DNA of 7,611 nt, from contig NJEH01000042.1 in assembly GCA_002254595.1 (NCBI GenBank), forward strand, positions 1-7,611, written 5' to 3'. Position 1 is the first letter of the stretch. Every line of letters begins with the position of its first letter. This DNA comes from Thermofilum sp. ex4484_15 (GTDB lineage Archaea; Thermoproteota; Thermoprotei; Thermofilales; EX4484-15). A model generated the notes under the pieces. That model did no database searches and was not told where the DNA came from. It saw nothing but the letters and a program-made list of their open reading frames with translations. The position numbers and the translations under genes are program-made. Shown here one piece after another: positions 1 through 6,014 of this stretch.

Positions 1-206
1 CTTACCACTTAAACTTTAATTTCCGAAACCACCTCACCTATACTTTTGTATAGGATCCTCCTTCTCAAGGGAGTAAGGGCTTTAGAGTCCCTTACCCCTA
101 AGCGCTTAAGCAATTTAAGCTCGCCTTCCCGGCATACTACGCAGGCTATTACCATAGGCCCTATTACTGGACCTCTACCTGCTTCATCTACCCCTCCTAC
201 TAACAT
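1..206 (-). pseudogene. rnhB: RNase HII N-terminal fragment, frame closed by TAA after 65 codons
   Basis: The first residues, MLVGGVDEAGRGPVIGP, are the signature of archaeal RNase HII, which cuts the RNA strand of RNA-DNA hybrids and removes misincorporated ribonucleotides. D7 and E8 are the first two acidic residues of the active site, GRG follows, and DSKALTP near residues 40-46 is also typical. The family is normally about 200-230 residues, but a TAA at 9-11 ends this frame after SEIKV. The in-frame codons beyond the stop (GTG GTA) would restore the hydrophobic strand expected here (...EIKV-x-VV), so a point nonsense change in an otherwise intact gene fits better than a frameshift. The rest lies outside the window. 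As it stands, the product lacks the downstream catalytic aspartates and should be inactive. The ATG at 206 fits the family start. The gene is divergent from pyruvate kinase. Family identity is near certain; whether it is a true pseudogene, recoded, or a sequence error cannot be decided here. Confidence 0.72.
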
Positions 207-230
207 AAACAGCCCTACCTATTTTGCTCA

Positions 231-240
231 CTTTAGATAG
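231..240 (-). promoter_or_regulatory. Weak TATA-like box for the RNase HII gene
   Basis: On the minus strand this reads CTATCTAAAG, centred about 29 nt before the ATG at 206. That is near the archaeal TATA spacing for a leaderless or near-leaderless transcript. The match is weak. It lies beside the oppositely directed pyruvate kinase box, so the two promoters share one compact divergent region of about 75 nt. Confidence 0.35.
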
Positions 241-241
241 G

Positions 242-252
242 TTTTTAATTAA
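242..252 (+). promoter_or_regulatory. TATA box for pyruvate kinase
   Basis: TTTTTAATTAA is a good archaeal TATA element. With its centre at about 247 and the usual 26-27 nt spacing, transcription should begin near 273. That would leave the ATG codons at 264 and 267 outside the mRNA and make the ATG at 282 the first usable start, in agreement with the protein family. Confidence 0.6.
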
Positions 253-281
253 CGTTCCCCCTAATGATGCTTAGGATAAAG

Positions 282-1667
282 ATGGTTAGGAAGACGAAAA
301 TAATAGCTACTATAGGACCTTCATCTGATAATTTAAATACCATTTACAGGTTAGCTAAGGAGGGCGTGGATGCTTTCAGGCTTAATTTCTCCCATGGTAC
401 GTTAGAGGAGAAGGCGAGGACTATAGAGATCATAAGAAGTATAGAGGCTAAAATAGGTAAATATTTACCTATCATAGGCGATTTAAGAGGTCCTACGGTA
501 AGGATAGGCGAAGTAACAAGTTTTAAGGTGGTTAAAGGCGATGCAATTAAGTTAAAGCTAGGCAATAAAGGTGACGCTTCTAAGAGAGAGGTTCCAGTAC
601 CTATTGAGAAGTTTTTCTCCGAGCTCGAAGAAGGGGATATAATCTTCGTAGGCGGAGGGAGGTTAAGGCTTAACATTAGGGAGGTAAGAGTAGAAGAGGC
701 CTTGTGTATAGCTATGGACGACGGTACGATAGAGGGAGGTAAGACCCTAGCGGTAAAGGGGAAGGAGCTTGATTTACCTATTTTAAGCGAAAAAGACCTA
801 AGGGATATAGAATTTAGCATCGATAAGGGCTTAGATTATTTAGCTATTTCATTCGTTAGGAAGAGGGACGATATAGTTACACTTAAAGGTATACTTAAGG
901 ATAGGGGAGGAGAGAAAATAAGGATCATAGCTAAAGTAGAAACTAAATCAGCAGTAAGGAACTTAGACGAAATCGTTGAAGAAAGCGATGCCGTACTAGT
1001 GGCTAGAGGAGACCTCGGAATGCACTTTAGTTTAGAGAAAGTACCTAGATTACAGAATGAGATAATCTCTAAGTGCGTAACTAGGGGCAAGCCTGTAATA
1101 TTAGCTACTCAATTACTTGAATCCATGGTGGAGAGGCCCATACCTACTAGGTCGGAAGTAGTAGATGTCATGACCGCTGTTCAAAGTGGTGTGGATTCCC
1201 TACTATTGGCCGACGAAACCGCCGTGGGTAAATACCCTATAGAGGCAGTACAGTGGTTAAGGCGCATCATACTAGAAGGGGAGAAGGATTTGAGCGTAAG
1301 GGTAGAAGGGAGGGGCGAAACTATTTATGATAAGTTCGCTAAAGGAATAACCTTCCTAGCCGATTCCATCAATGCTAAAATAGTAGCCTTCAGTAGGAGA
1401 GGTGCTACTGCGGGTAGGCTATCTAGATATAGACCGAGAGCCCCTATATATGTAGTTACTAACGACATAGTTACTGCGAGACAGATATCCCTATTATGGG
1501 GAGTTTACCCCTACTTCGTAGAGGGAGTGGATTATAGGGAGGGCTTCTCCAAGCTCATAAGGCTGTTAAAGGAAAAGGGTTATCTATCTTACGGAGATAT
1601 AGTAATATACACCATAGGACTTAGGGAGGGATCCACGGATACTGTCAAGATAGAGGTGATAAAATAG
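282..1667 (+). CDS. pyk: Pyruvate kinase (archaeal type)
   Basis: Converts phosphoenolpyruvate and ADP to pyruvate and ATP, the last step of glycolysis, in the cytosol. Numbered from the chosen start (461 residues), the protein has the opening KTKIIATIGPSS, RLNFSHG (R33, N35, S37), catalytic K218 and metal ligand E220 in AKVET, D244 in ARGDLG, and T276 in ATQLLESM. PTRSEV and DETAVGKYP follow. The barrel A domain is interrupted by the B domain (about 74-160), and the C domain runs from about 345 to the end. There is no C-terminal PEP-utiliser extension. At the potassium site the usual DTKGPE is DLRGPT (67-72), suggesting a potassium-independent enzyme. In-frame ATGs at 264 and 267 would add six or five residues; I prefer 282 because archaeal homologues begin MxRKTKI and the TATA box at 242-252 predicts a start site near 273. 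The helical protein gene follows 16 nt downstream. Identity is secure; only the start is open. Confidence 0.97.
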   Translation: MVRKTKIIATIGPSSDNLNTIYRLAKEGVDAFRLNFSHGTLEEKARTIEIIRSIEAKIGKYLPIIGDLRGPTVRIGEVTSFKVVKGDAIKLKLGNKGDASKREVPVPIEKFFSELEEGDIIFVGGGRLRLNIREVRVEEALCIAMDDGTIEGGKTLAVKGKELDLPILSEKDLRDIEFSIDKGLDYLAISFVRKRDDIVTLKGILKDRGGEKIRIIAKVETKSAVRNLDEIVEESDAVLVARGDLGMHFSLEKVPRLQNEIISKCVTRGKPVILATQLLESMVERPIPTRSEVVDVMTAVQSGVDSLLLADETAVGKYPIEAVQWLRRIILEGEKDLSVRVEGRGETIYDKFAKGITFLADSINAKIVAFSRRGATAGRLSRYRPRAPIYVVTNDIVTARQISLLWGVYPYFVEGVDYREGFSKLIRLLKEKGYLSYGDIVIYTIGLREGSTDTVKIEVIK

Positions 1668-1670
1668 GAG

Positions 1671-1680
1671 TTAATTAAAA
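1671..1680 (+). promoter_or_regulatory. TATA-like element upstream of the small helical protein
   Basis: TTAATTAAAA lies directly after the pyruvate kinase stop. Its centre predicts transcription from about 1702, three bases before an in-frame ATG at 1705. The small gene may therefore have its own leaderless promoter and begin at residue 8 of the longer frame. Read-through from pyruvate kinase is equally possible. Confidence 0.35.
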
Positions 1681-1683
1681 TAA

Positions 1684-2058
1684 ATGTATCACGTAGATCT
1701 ACCTATGAGCTCCGAAATGGAACTTCAGGAGCTCTTTAAGCGTCTTAACGAGTTAAGGAGGGCGATAGAAGAAATAAAGGCATCCGGTAGGTTAGATACG
1801 GTAGCTTTCCTAACTCTATGTAATGCCTTAAGTAGTATTTATGAAGGATACATTGGGTTACTTAAGTTACTATATAAATTAAATAATATTTTGTTAGGGT
1901 TCTCGGAGAACTTCGACGAACTAGTAGAGGAATTGATCGGTTACCTACCGGCGCTTAGGGGTACTGCGCTAAAACGTAAGGCAGGAAAAATTAGGGAGCA
2001 AGTATCTGAACTTAATGCGCAGTTTGAGAACTACAAGTGTTTATTAAAGTCCGTATAA
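1684..2058 (+). CDS. Small helical protein of unknown function
   Basis: I do not recognise this 124-residue protein. It reads as almost entirely alpha-helical. An amphipathic, charged N-terminal helix (ELQELFKRLNELRRAIEEI) has coiled-coil-like spacing. A hydrophobic middle part (about 40-75, rich in Leu, Ile and Tyr) is too broken to be a clear membrane span. A basic C-terminal helix (about 92-124) follows. There are two cysteines, near residues 46 and 118, and no zinc or catalytic motif. Codon use (AGG, TTA, CTA, GTA) matches the neighbours, which supports coding. The gene begins 16 nt after pyruvate kinase on the same strand, so the two may be co-transcribed, but nothing shows a metabolic link. 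An alternative ATG at 1705 would remove seven residues and fits the TATA-like element at 1671-1680. It ends 21 nt from the convergent recombinase-like gene. Confidence 0.75.
   Translation: MYHVDLPMSSEMELQELFKRLNELRRAIEEIKASGRLDTVAFLTLCNALSSIYEGYIGLLKLLYKLNNILLGFSENFDELVEELIGYLPALRGTALKRKAGKIREQVSELNAQFENYKCLLKSV
1942..1959 (+). repeat. 18-bp exact repeat, copy 1
   Basis: TACCTACCGGCGCTTAGG occurs here inside the small helical protein gene (coding YLPALR) and again, identically on the plus strand, at 5920-5937. The two copies are used in different protein contexts and on opposite coding strands, so they do not reflect protein homology. It may be chance favoured by the biased codon use. Confidence 0.5.
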
Positions 2059-2079
2059 CCTTAATAAGTAAACTTGTCA

Positions 2080-2649
2080 TTAACTCCTCTCAATATTAGG
2101 TAAAGCACGCCACTCCTTTAACCTCCTATATAAGGTAGCCCTAGATACCCCGAAAAGAGTAGCTATTTTACTTACCGATAATCCCTTATGGTAAAGCTCT
2201 AAAATAGCGTCCTTAGGGAGAGGCTTCCTAGGCCTACCTATAGGTTTACCTAAACTCCTAGCCCTTTCCAGTCCCTTCTTAGTCTTGTAAACTATTATGG
2301 AGTGCTCTACCTTAAGTACCCACTTAAGTACTTTAAGTAATTCCTCATCCCTTACGTCGCTTATCTCGCTTTTAACTTTCACTACCTTAAAGCCCCTTCT
2401 TAATAAAGCTTCATACCTATTAACTACTTCCTTAAGGGTTGTACCTAGGGAACTTAGGTCGGTTACTAGTATTACTTTCAACCCCTTCCTAAGACAGTAA
2501 TTCATTAGTTCATCGAAGGAACCGGCTTCCTCCTCTAAGAATATTTTTTCCAATTTAAACCCCTTTTCTTTAGCATAGTTTACTAACTCATAGTAAGCCT
2601 TCTCTCTAACTTCGAAGCCTCCTATATAAGCTACCGCTTTTCTATCCAT
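2080..2649 (-). CDS. Catalytically degenerate serine-recombinase homologue with C-terminal HTH
   Basis: The 189-residue protein has the layout of a small resolvase/invertase: an N-terminal catalytic fold (1-115), a long linking helix (about 115-135), a GRPRK arm (138-142) and a Hin-type helix-turn-helix (about 144-180, SVSKIATLFGVSRATLYRRL). The usual N-terminal YARVS is YIGGF (8-12), so the nucleophilic serine is Phe and the nearby Arg is Gly. The usual LDRLSR segment is LSSLGT (65-70), losing both active-site arginines. The FERELIRERT stretch is VEHSIIVYKT (114-123). Strand transfer therefore looks impossible, while fold and DNA-binding parts are preserved without frameshifts, implying selection for another role. 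I infer a transcriptional regulator or architectural DNA-binding protein; dimerisation through the recombinase fold is likely but unproven. No transposase partner or inverted ends flank it. A TATA box 27 nt before the ATG suggests a leaderless mRNA. It is convergent with the small helical gene, and codon use matches its neighbours. Confidence 0.88.
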   Translation of the reverse strand: MDRKAVAYIGGFEVREKAYYELVNYAKEKGFKLEKIFLEEEAGSFDELMNYCLRKGLKVILVTDLSSLGTTLKEVVNRYEALLRRGFKVVKVKSEISDVRDEELLKVLKWVLKVEHSIIVYKTKKGLERARSLGKPIGRPRKPLPKDAILELYHKGLSVSKIATLFGVSRATLYRRLKEWRALPNIERS

Positions 2650-2670
2650 CGCTTTCTAAATACTATCTGA

Positions 2671-2680
2671 GAATTAAATT
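2671..2680 (-). promoter_or_regulatory. TATA box of the recombinase-like gene
   Basis: On the minus strand this reads AATTTAATTC, centred about 27 nt before the ATG at 2649, the distance expected for a leaderless archaeal transcript. It overlaps one arm (2676-2683, AAATTATT) of an 8-bp inverted repeat whose other arm (2693-2700, AATAATTT) lies 9 bp away. A dimeric regulator, perhaps the gene's own product, could bind there, but in AT-rich DNA the repeat may be chance. Confidence 0.5.
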
Positions 2681-2694
2681 ATTTTCAGAACGAA

Positions 2695-2704
2695 TAATTT
2701 TAAA
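2695..2704 (+). promoter_or_regulatory. TATA-like element before the candidate guide RNA
   Basis: TAATTTTAAA, centred near 2700, predicts transcription from about 2726 on the plus strand, just before the C box of the candidate C/D RNA at 2731. A second TATA-like sequence, GATATAAGTTA at 2716-2726, would start transcription near 2746 and could instead serve the membrane operon. Confidence 0.4.
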
Positions 2705-2730
2705 GGAGGGAAGAAGATATAAGTTAAGAG

Positions 2731-2780
2731 GATGAAGGTTGGTATTTCTGATAACGGATGATGTAAGACACCAGTGCTGA
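2731..2780 (+). ncRNA. Candidate archaeal C/D box guide sRNA
   Basis: Four box motifs occur in the right order and spacing. C is ATGAAGG (2732-2738, degenerate but keeping TGA and the G that pairs with the D box). D' is CTGA (2748-2751). C' is ATGATGT (2758-2764, six of seven of RUGAUGA). D is CTGA (2777-2780). The C-D' guide is 9 nt (up to 11 if the end of box C pairs), the D'-C' spacer is 6 nt and the C'-D guide is exactly 12 nt, matching the compact archaeal design that directs 2'-O-methylation with L7Ae, Nop5 and fibrillarin. Outer flanks pair weakly (AAGA at 2726-2729 with TCTT at 2783-2786). The D guide would target CACUGGUGUCUU, modifying the G at position 5. The D' guide would target AAAUACCAA; from memory, a closely similar GAAAUACCACC occurs in conserved 23S rRNA, which would need checking. 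It lies in a gene-free stretch behind a TATA-like element. The weak C box is the main doubt. Confidence 0.42.
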
Positions 2781-2860
2781 TATCTTTAAGGCTAACTGAT
2801 TACAATCTTAAACTACGTCCCTACCTGAACGACATTCCGAGGGAACGAAGTCATGGTGGT

Positions 2861-4159
2861 ATGCCTGTGCTAAAACTAGCATTGATACTGGAGGCTTTAT
2901 TAGCCTACATTTACGTATCCCTTACCAATGGGGTATTCTTAACCTACTTAGCTTCGTTAGGTTATGGTGCCAGTACTATGTCCTTTATTGTGCTTATTTC
3001 ATCGCTCCCAGCAATAATAATAGGTTACCTACTTTTCAAGGACCCGCATTTATTATCCTCTAGTTCTAAAGCTAACCTCGTAATACCGCATGCTTTCGAG
3101 AGATTAACATGGCTAATAGTACCCTTCTTAACCTCGCTTCCGGGCCTTATAATCGTTTATGCTATTAAAAACCTCTTTTCAGTACTTATCTCCCTTCAGA
3201 TCAACAATATAATCTTCAGTTGTTTCGATGAGAGAGGAATTAGGGACGTCACGTCCAAGAGGAGCTCATTAGCGTCTCTCTCTAGCATACTAGGTTACTT
3301 CTTAGCTACGGTGTTTCTCTCCCGAAAGGAGGTAGGATTCTATTACTGCTTCACCTATGGTTCGCTTATAGGTTTAGTCTCCACAGCTATAATTTCATTA
3401 CCTAAGATAGAATTACCTAAGGTACTACCTCCTTCGGTTAAAGCCGTAAGCAGGATATATTCAATATCGCTTTTCCAAGTCCTTTATGTGGCTTCATCTA
3501 GCTTACTTAGCATACTATGGGTAGCTGTATTAATCAAAGGCTTAAGCTTAGAGAGCTACTGGGTAACCATGATAGGGTTAATAGGTACCACCGTAAGTGT
3601 ATTCGCATCCCTTTTCTGGGGTAAGGCCAGTTTTAAGCATTATAGGTTTTCTTTAGCTTTTGACGCTTTAACCCCTATTTTAATCTTGATAGCCTATAAT
3701 CCCCTCGCTCAATTAGGTATTTCCGCATATACTTCCTTTTTCTCTACAGCTTCGGGCTTTCTAGGGGGCTTCCTTTACGCTAGATACCTTAACGAACTAG
3801 GCTCCATTAGGGCTTCTTCATTATTAATGATGTTAGGAGGGATAGGTCAACTAGTAGGTACCTTAATAGGTAGCTTAGGTAGGGAATATTATCTCCCCTT
3901 AGCGGTGAGCGTTAGTTTACTTAAGATAATTACTTTAACGATAGCTTTTCTTACTATACCTGAGGTAGCGATAGTTCCTGAGGAGGCGGCTCGTAATTAC
4001 GCTAATACCCTTTACTCAGTGAGCGTCTTAGGATATAAATCCTCATTAGAACTCTCTAAGGAGGCCTTAATGATGACCTTACGCATTATGGCATTAACCT
4101 TCAGTTTACTTACCTTATATATTATATATAGGATAGTTACAATATTATTGGGAGTTTAA
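2861..4159 (+). CDS. MFS-like multi-spanning membrane transporter
   Basis: A polytopic membrane protein of 432 residues from the ATG at 2861. I count roughly 11-13 hydrophobic spans, starting directly after the N-terminus (VLKLALILEALLAYIYVSL). A more polar loop falls near the middle (about residues 181-197), giving two halves as in the major facilitator superfamily. Small conserved-looking loops such as FWGKASFKHYR and the Gly-rich LMMLGGIGQLVGTLIGSLG are compatible with MFS, but I see no specificity motif, so the substrate is unknown. The C-terminus carries an extra span (TLRIMALTFSLLTLYIIYRI) after a soluble segment of about 35 residues. The frame is open back to a GTG at 2774, which would add 29 polar residues. 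I reject this because those codons (CGT, CGA, CTG, CCG, CAT) are unlike the body and the stretch overlaps the candidate guide RNA. It forms an operon with the following gene, three bases away. Confidence 0.85.
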   Translation: MPVLKLALILEALLAYIYVSLTNGVFLTYLASLGYGASTMSFIVLISSLPAIIIGYLLFKDPHLLSSSSKANLVIPHAFERLTWLIVPFLTSLPGLIIVYAIKNLFSVLISLQINNIIFSCFDERGIRDVTSKRSSLASLSSILGYFLATVFLSRKEVGFYYCFTYGSLIGLVSTAIISLPKIELPKVLPPSVKAVSRIYSISLFQVLYVASSSLLSILWVAVLIKGLSLESYWVTMIGLIGTTVSVFASLFWGKASFKHYRFSLAFDALTPILILIAYNPLAQLGISAYTSFFSTASGFLGGFLYARYLNELGSIRASSLLMMLGGIGQLVGTLIGSLGREYYLPLAVSVSLLKIITLTIAFLTIPEVAIVPEEAARNYANTLYSVSVLGYKSSLELSKEALMMTLRIMALTFSLLTLYIIYRIVTILLGV

Positions 4160-4162
4160 AGG

Positions 4163-4786
4163 ATGGTAGAAATACCTAGGGCTGTAAGTCAGGGGCTAGA
4201 GGAAATAGTGAAGGAAATAGCTTATGTAACTCCTAAGATCCTTCTCACTCTATTGACTTTAACGATATTAGTGGTAGTTTGGAAGATAGCACGTACTTAC
4301 CTAATGAAATTACTTAACTTCGTAAAATTAGATGAAGGGTTAAGGAAGTTATTAGGTAGGCCCTTACCCCTTTCATCCTCTAAGTTAATAATAGGCATGG
4401 GGGACTTAGGAATAGCATTAATAGGGACCATGGTAACGGCAAACCTACTTTTACCTAGCGCTTATAGGAGCGCTTTCCTAGATGGTTTAGCTACGTTCGG
4501 TAGGATGGCTAGTATACTAGTAATCGCTACCGCAATATTAGCCCTCTTTAGTTTCCTGATAAATTACATAAAGTTTGAAACTAAACTTAAGAGCTATATG
4601 TTTTTAATATCCTTTTTAATTTTAACGGCATTTTTAATAGATATCTCAGCGCTCTCACCGGAGGTTAAAACTTCCTTAATCGTAGGCCTCTCCCAGGGCA
4701 TAGGGATATCGATAGCTATTTTCGCGATTTGGTTCTTCTTCGGAGATTACATTAAGCGTTACCTAGAAGAGAAATTAAAAAGTTAG
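4163..4786 (+). CDS. Five-span membrane protein resembling the MscS-type TM_helix region
   Basis: A 207-residue integral membrane protein with about five spans (24-45, 74-97, 108-134, 143-161, 168-193), a short amphipathic N-terminus and a charged C-terminal tail (DYIKRYLEEKLKS). The first part, TPKILLTLLTLTILVVVWKIARTYLMKLL followed by a charged segment with LDEGLRKLLG, echoes the repeated conserved TM helix found in the N-terminal region of MscS-related proteins (PF05552 style: Pro, long hydrophobic run, basic stretch, then an Asp-containing helix). The pattern seems to recur weakly around 108-140. The cytoplasmic beta domain of true MscS channels is absent, so channel function is only a guess. 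The gene starts three bases after the transporter stop, with GGGAG about 8 nt before the ATG, so the pair is very likely co-translated. It could be an accessory subunit of the transporter. Confidence 0.8.
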   Translation: MVEIPRAVSQGLEEIVKEIAYVTPKILLTLLTLTILVVVWKIARTYLMKLLNFVKLDEGLRKLLGRPLPLSSSKLIIGMGDLGIALIGTMVTANLLLPSAYRSAFLDGLATFGRMASILVIATAILALFSFLINYIKFETKLKSYMFLISFLILTAFLIDISALSPEVKTSLIVGLSQGIGISIAIFAIWFFFGDYIKRYLEEKLKS

Positions 4787-4982
4787 GAAAGATTTAAGCT
4801 TTAGAAACACGTACACCTGATATTCTTAGGCATGTTACGATTTATTCCATTAACTTCCTTGATATTGCTCGGGCAAATTCACCTCCCTCGAAGTAACGAA
4901 ATGGGTATTAAGCCTCTTACGTATTTTCCTAGAAGACAATATAAAGCAAAGCATAGTACACACAGGCGGGGAACAAAGGTTA
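4787..4982. other. Convergent intergenic spacer without recognised gene
   Basis: This 196-nt gap separates two genes that converge here. A TATA-like AATATAAAG sits at 4939-4947; its complement CTTTATATT could equally work leftwards. CACCTCC at 4880-4886 gives GGAGGTG on the minus strand, a strong ribosome-binding-type motif, but no sensible frame follows: the nearby TTG start stops after eight codons and the ATG after two. No tRNA fold, C/D box set or clear poly-T terminator is visible. Base and codon texture differ from the flanking genes, so it is probably non-coding. Confidence 0.5.
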
Positions 4983-6014
4983 TTATTTATTACATTTTAC
5001 CTCCTTAATCTTGCTTATTAACGCAGGTATTACTTCGAATAAATCCCCTACTATACCGTAATCTGCGTAATCAAATATAGGCGCATCAGGGTCCCTATTT
5101 ATGGCTATTATTACCCCAGCTTCCCTTATACCTACTATATGCTGAATGGCCCCAGAAATTCCGCAAGCTATGTATATCTTAGGCTTAACTATTTGGCCAG
5201 TAAGCCCTACCTGGTGGGAATAGGAAATCCAACCAGCCTCCACGGCGGCTCTGGAAGCACCTAGTTTGGCCCCTAACTCCTTAGCTAACTCCCTTAATAA
5301 TTTAAAGCCATAAGGCCCTCCTACTCCTCTACCTCCACTTACGATTATCTTAGCATCCCTTAAATCGGTGCTGGACTCTTCCTCTACGACCTTAATGACT
5401 TCCATAACACCTCCTTCTCCTCCTAAGTTAACAGGTATGGCTACTATTTCCCCTTCCCTCCCTAAATCCCTAGGTAGGGGATCAAAGCTACCGGGCCTTA
5501 CAGTAGCCATTTGAGGTCTCCTCTCCGGTACTACTATCGTAGCTATTATGTCGCCGCTAAAAGCCGGCCTTACCTGATATAGGAGTTTCTCATAATGCCT
5601 GCCGCTTATCGGATCTTCGTAATCTCCTATATCCAACTCTATACAATCGGCCGTTAACCCGGTATTCAGCTTAGCAGCTACCCTCGGAGCTAAATCCCTT
5701 CCTATGCTATCAGCTGGGAAGAGTACTATTTCTGGCTCGCTACTTATTATTAGATCTGCAATTACCTTAGCATAAGTTAATGGTACGTAATACCTGAACG
5801 ATTGATGGTCAACTACGTAAGCCCTATCTGCTCCGTAGCATATTAACTCCTTCGCTAATTCCCTTACTTTATAGCCTATCAATACGGCTGAAACTTCGCT
5901 ATTTAATTTACCGGCTAAGTACCTACCGGCGCTTAGGAGCTCTAAGGTAATCCTGTTTAGCTTACGCCTCTTGCATTCCGCGTATACTAATACTCCTCCG
6001 GACTTATTAACCAC
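4983..6014 (-). CDS. etfA: Electron transfer flavoprotein alpha subunit
   Basis: EtfA binds FAD and, with EtfB, shuttles electrons between dehydrogenases and acceptors in the cytosol. The 343 residues include an N-terminal nucleotide-binding-like domain (about 7-200, beginning VLVYAE) and the C-terminal FAD domain. That domain carries VSGGRGVG (225-232), GASRAAVEAGW (252-262), QVGLTG (268-273), PKIYIACGISGAIQH (278-292), INRDPDAPIF (305-314) and ADYGIVGD (317-324). The usual QVGQTG has Leu in place of its second Gln. The middle segment RPAF...ATI (149-160) and RPQMATVRP (166-174) is, from family knowledge, the pattern of anaerobic, bifurcation-type ETFs rather than mitochondrial ones. The GTG start overlaps the etfB stop by 8 nt and has a GGTGAT motif five bases upstream, pointing to translational coupling. 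No ETF:quinone oxidoreductase or dehydrogenase gene is within view, so partners are unknown. It is the last gene of the operon. Confidence 0.96.
   Translation of the reverse strand: MVNKSGGVLVYAECKRRKLNRITLELLSAGRYLAGKLNSEVSAVLIGYKVRELAKELICYGADRAYVVDHQSFRYYVPLTYAKVIADLIISSEPEIVLFPADSIGRDLAPRVAAKLNTGLTADCIELDIGDYEDPISGRHYEKLLYQVRPAFSGDIIATIVVPERRPQMATVRPGSFDPLPRDLGREGEIVAIPVNLGGEGGVMEVIKVVEEESSTDLRDAKIIVSGGRGVGGPYGFKLLRELAKELGAKLGASRAAVEAGWISYSHQVGLTGQIVKPKIYIACGISGAIQHIVGIREAGVIIAINRDPDAPIFDYADYGIVGDLFEVIPALISKIKEVKCNK
5920..5937 (+). repeat. 18-bp exact repeat, copy 2
   Basis: Second copy of the sequence at 1942-1959, here inside etfA, where the complementary strand is coding (LLSAGRYLA region, residues 26-34). 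Confidence 0.5.

Noticed and set aside
344..1090. Minus-strand open frames opposite pyruvate kinase (344-820 and 836-1090)
   Set aside because: They are shadows of a strongly conserved gene and rich in Ser, Leu and Pro as expected from reading its complement.
2080..2649. Part of an IS607-type or resolvase-bearing mobile element
   Set aside because: No TnpB or transposase, terminal repeats or target duplication are seen, the catalytic residues are gone, and the HTH is C-terminal rather than N-terminal as in IS607 types.
2732..2761. Nine-codon upstream frame MKVGISDNG followed by a minimal ATG-ATG-TAA
   Set aside because: Its ATG and the following ATGs coincide with the C and C' boxes of the candidate guide RNA. 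It is too short to support as a peptide gene, although a leader role is not excluded.
4878..4886. TTCACCTCC as the end of a 16S rRNA fragment
   Set aside because: Only a few bases match the 16S tail, with no rRNA-like sequence upstream.
4832..5008. 58-codon plus-strand frame (MLRFIPLTSLILLGQ...) in the spacer, running into the 3' end of etfA
   Set aside because: Codon use (CGA, CGG, CAT, ACA) is unlike the real genes, no ribosome-binding motif precedes it, and the tail is antisense to etfA.
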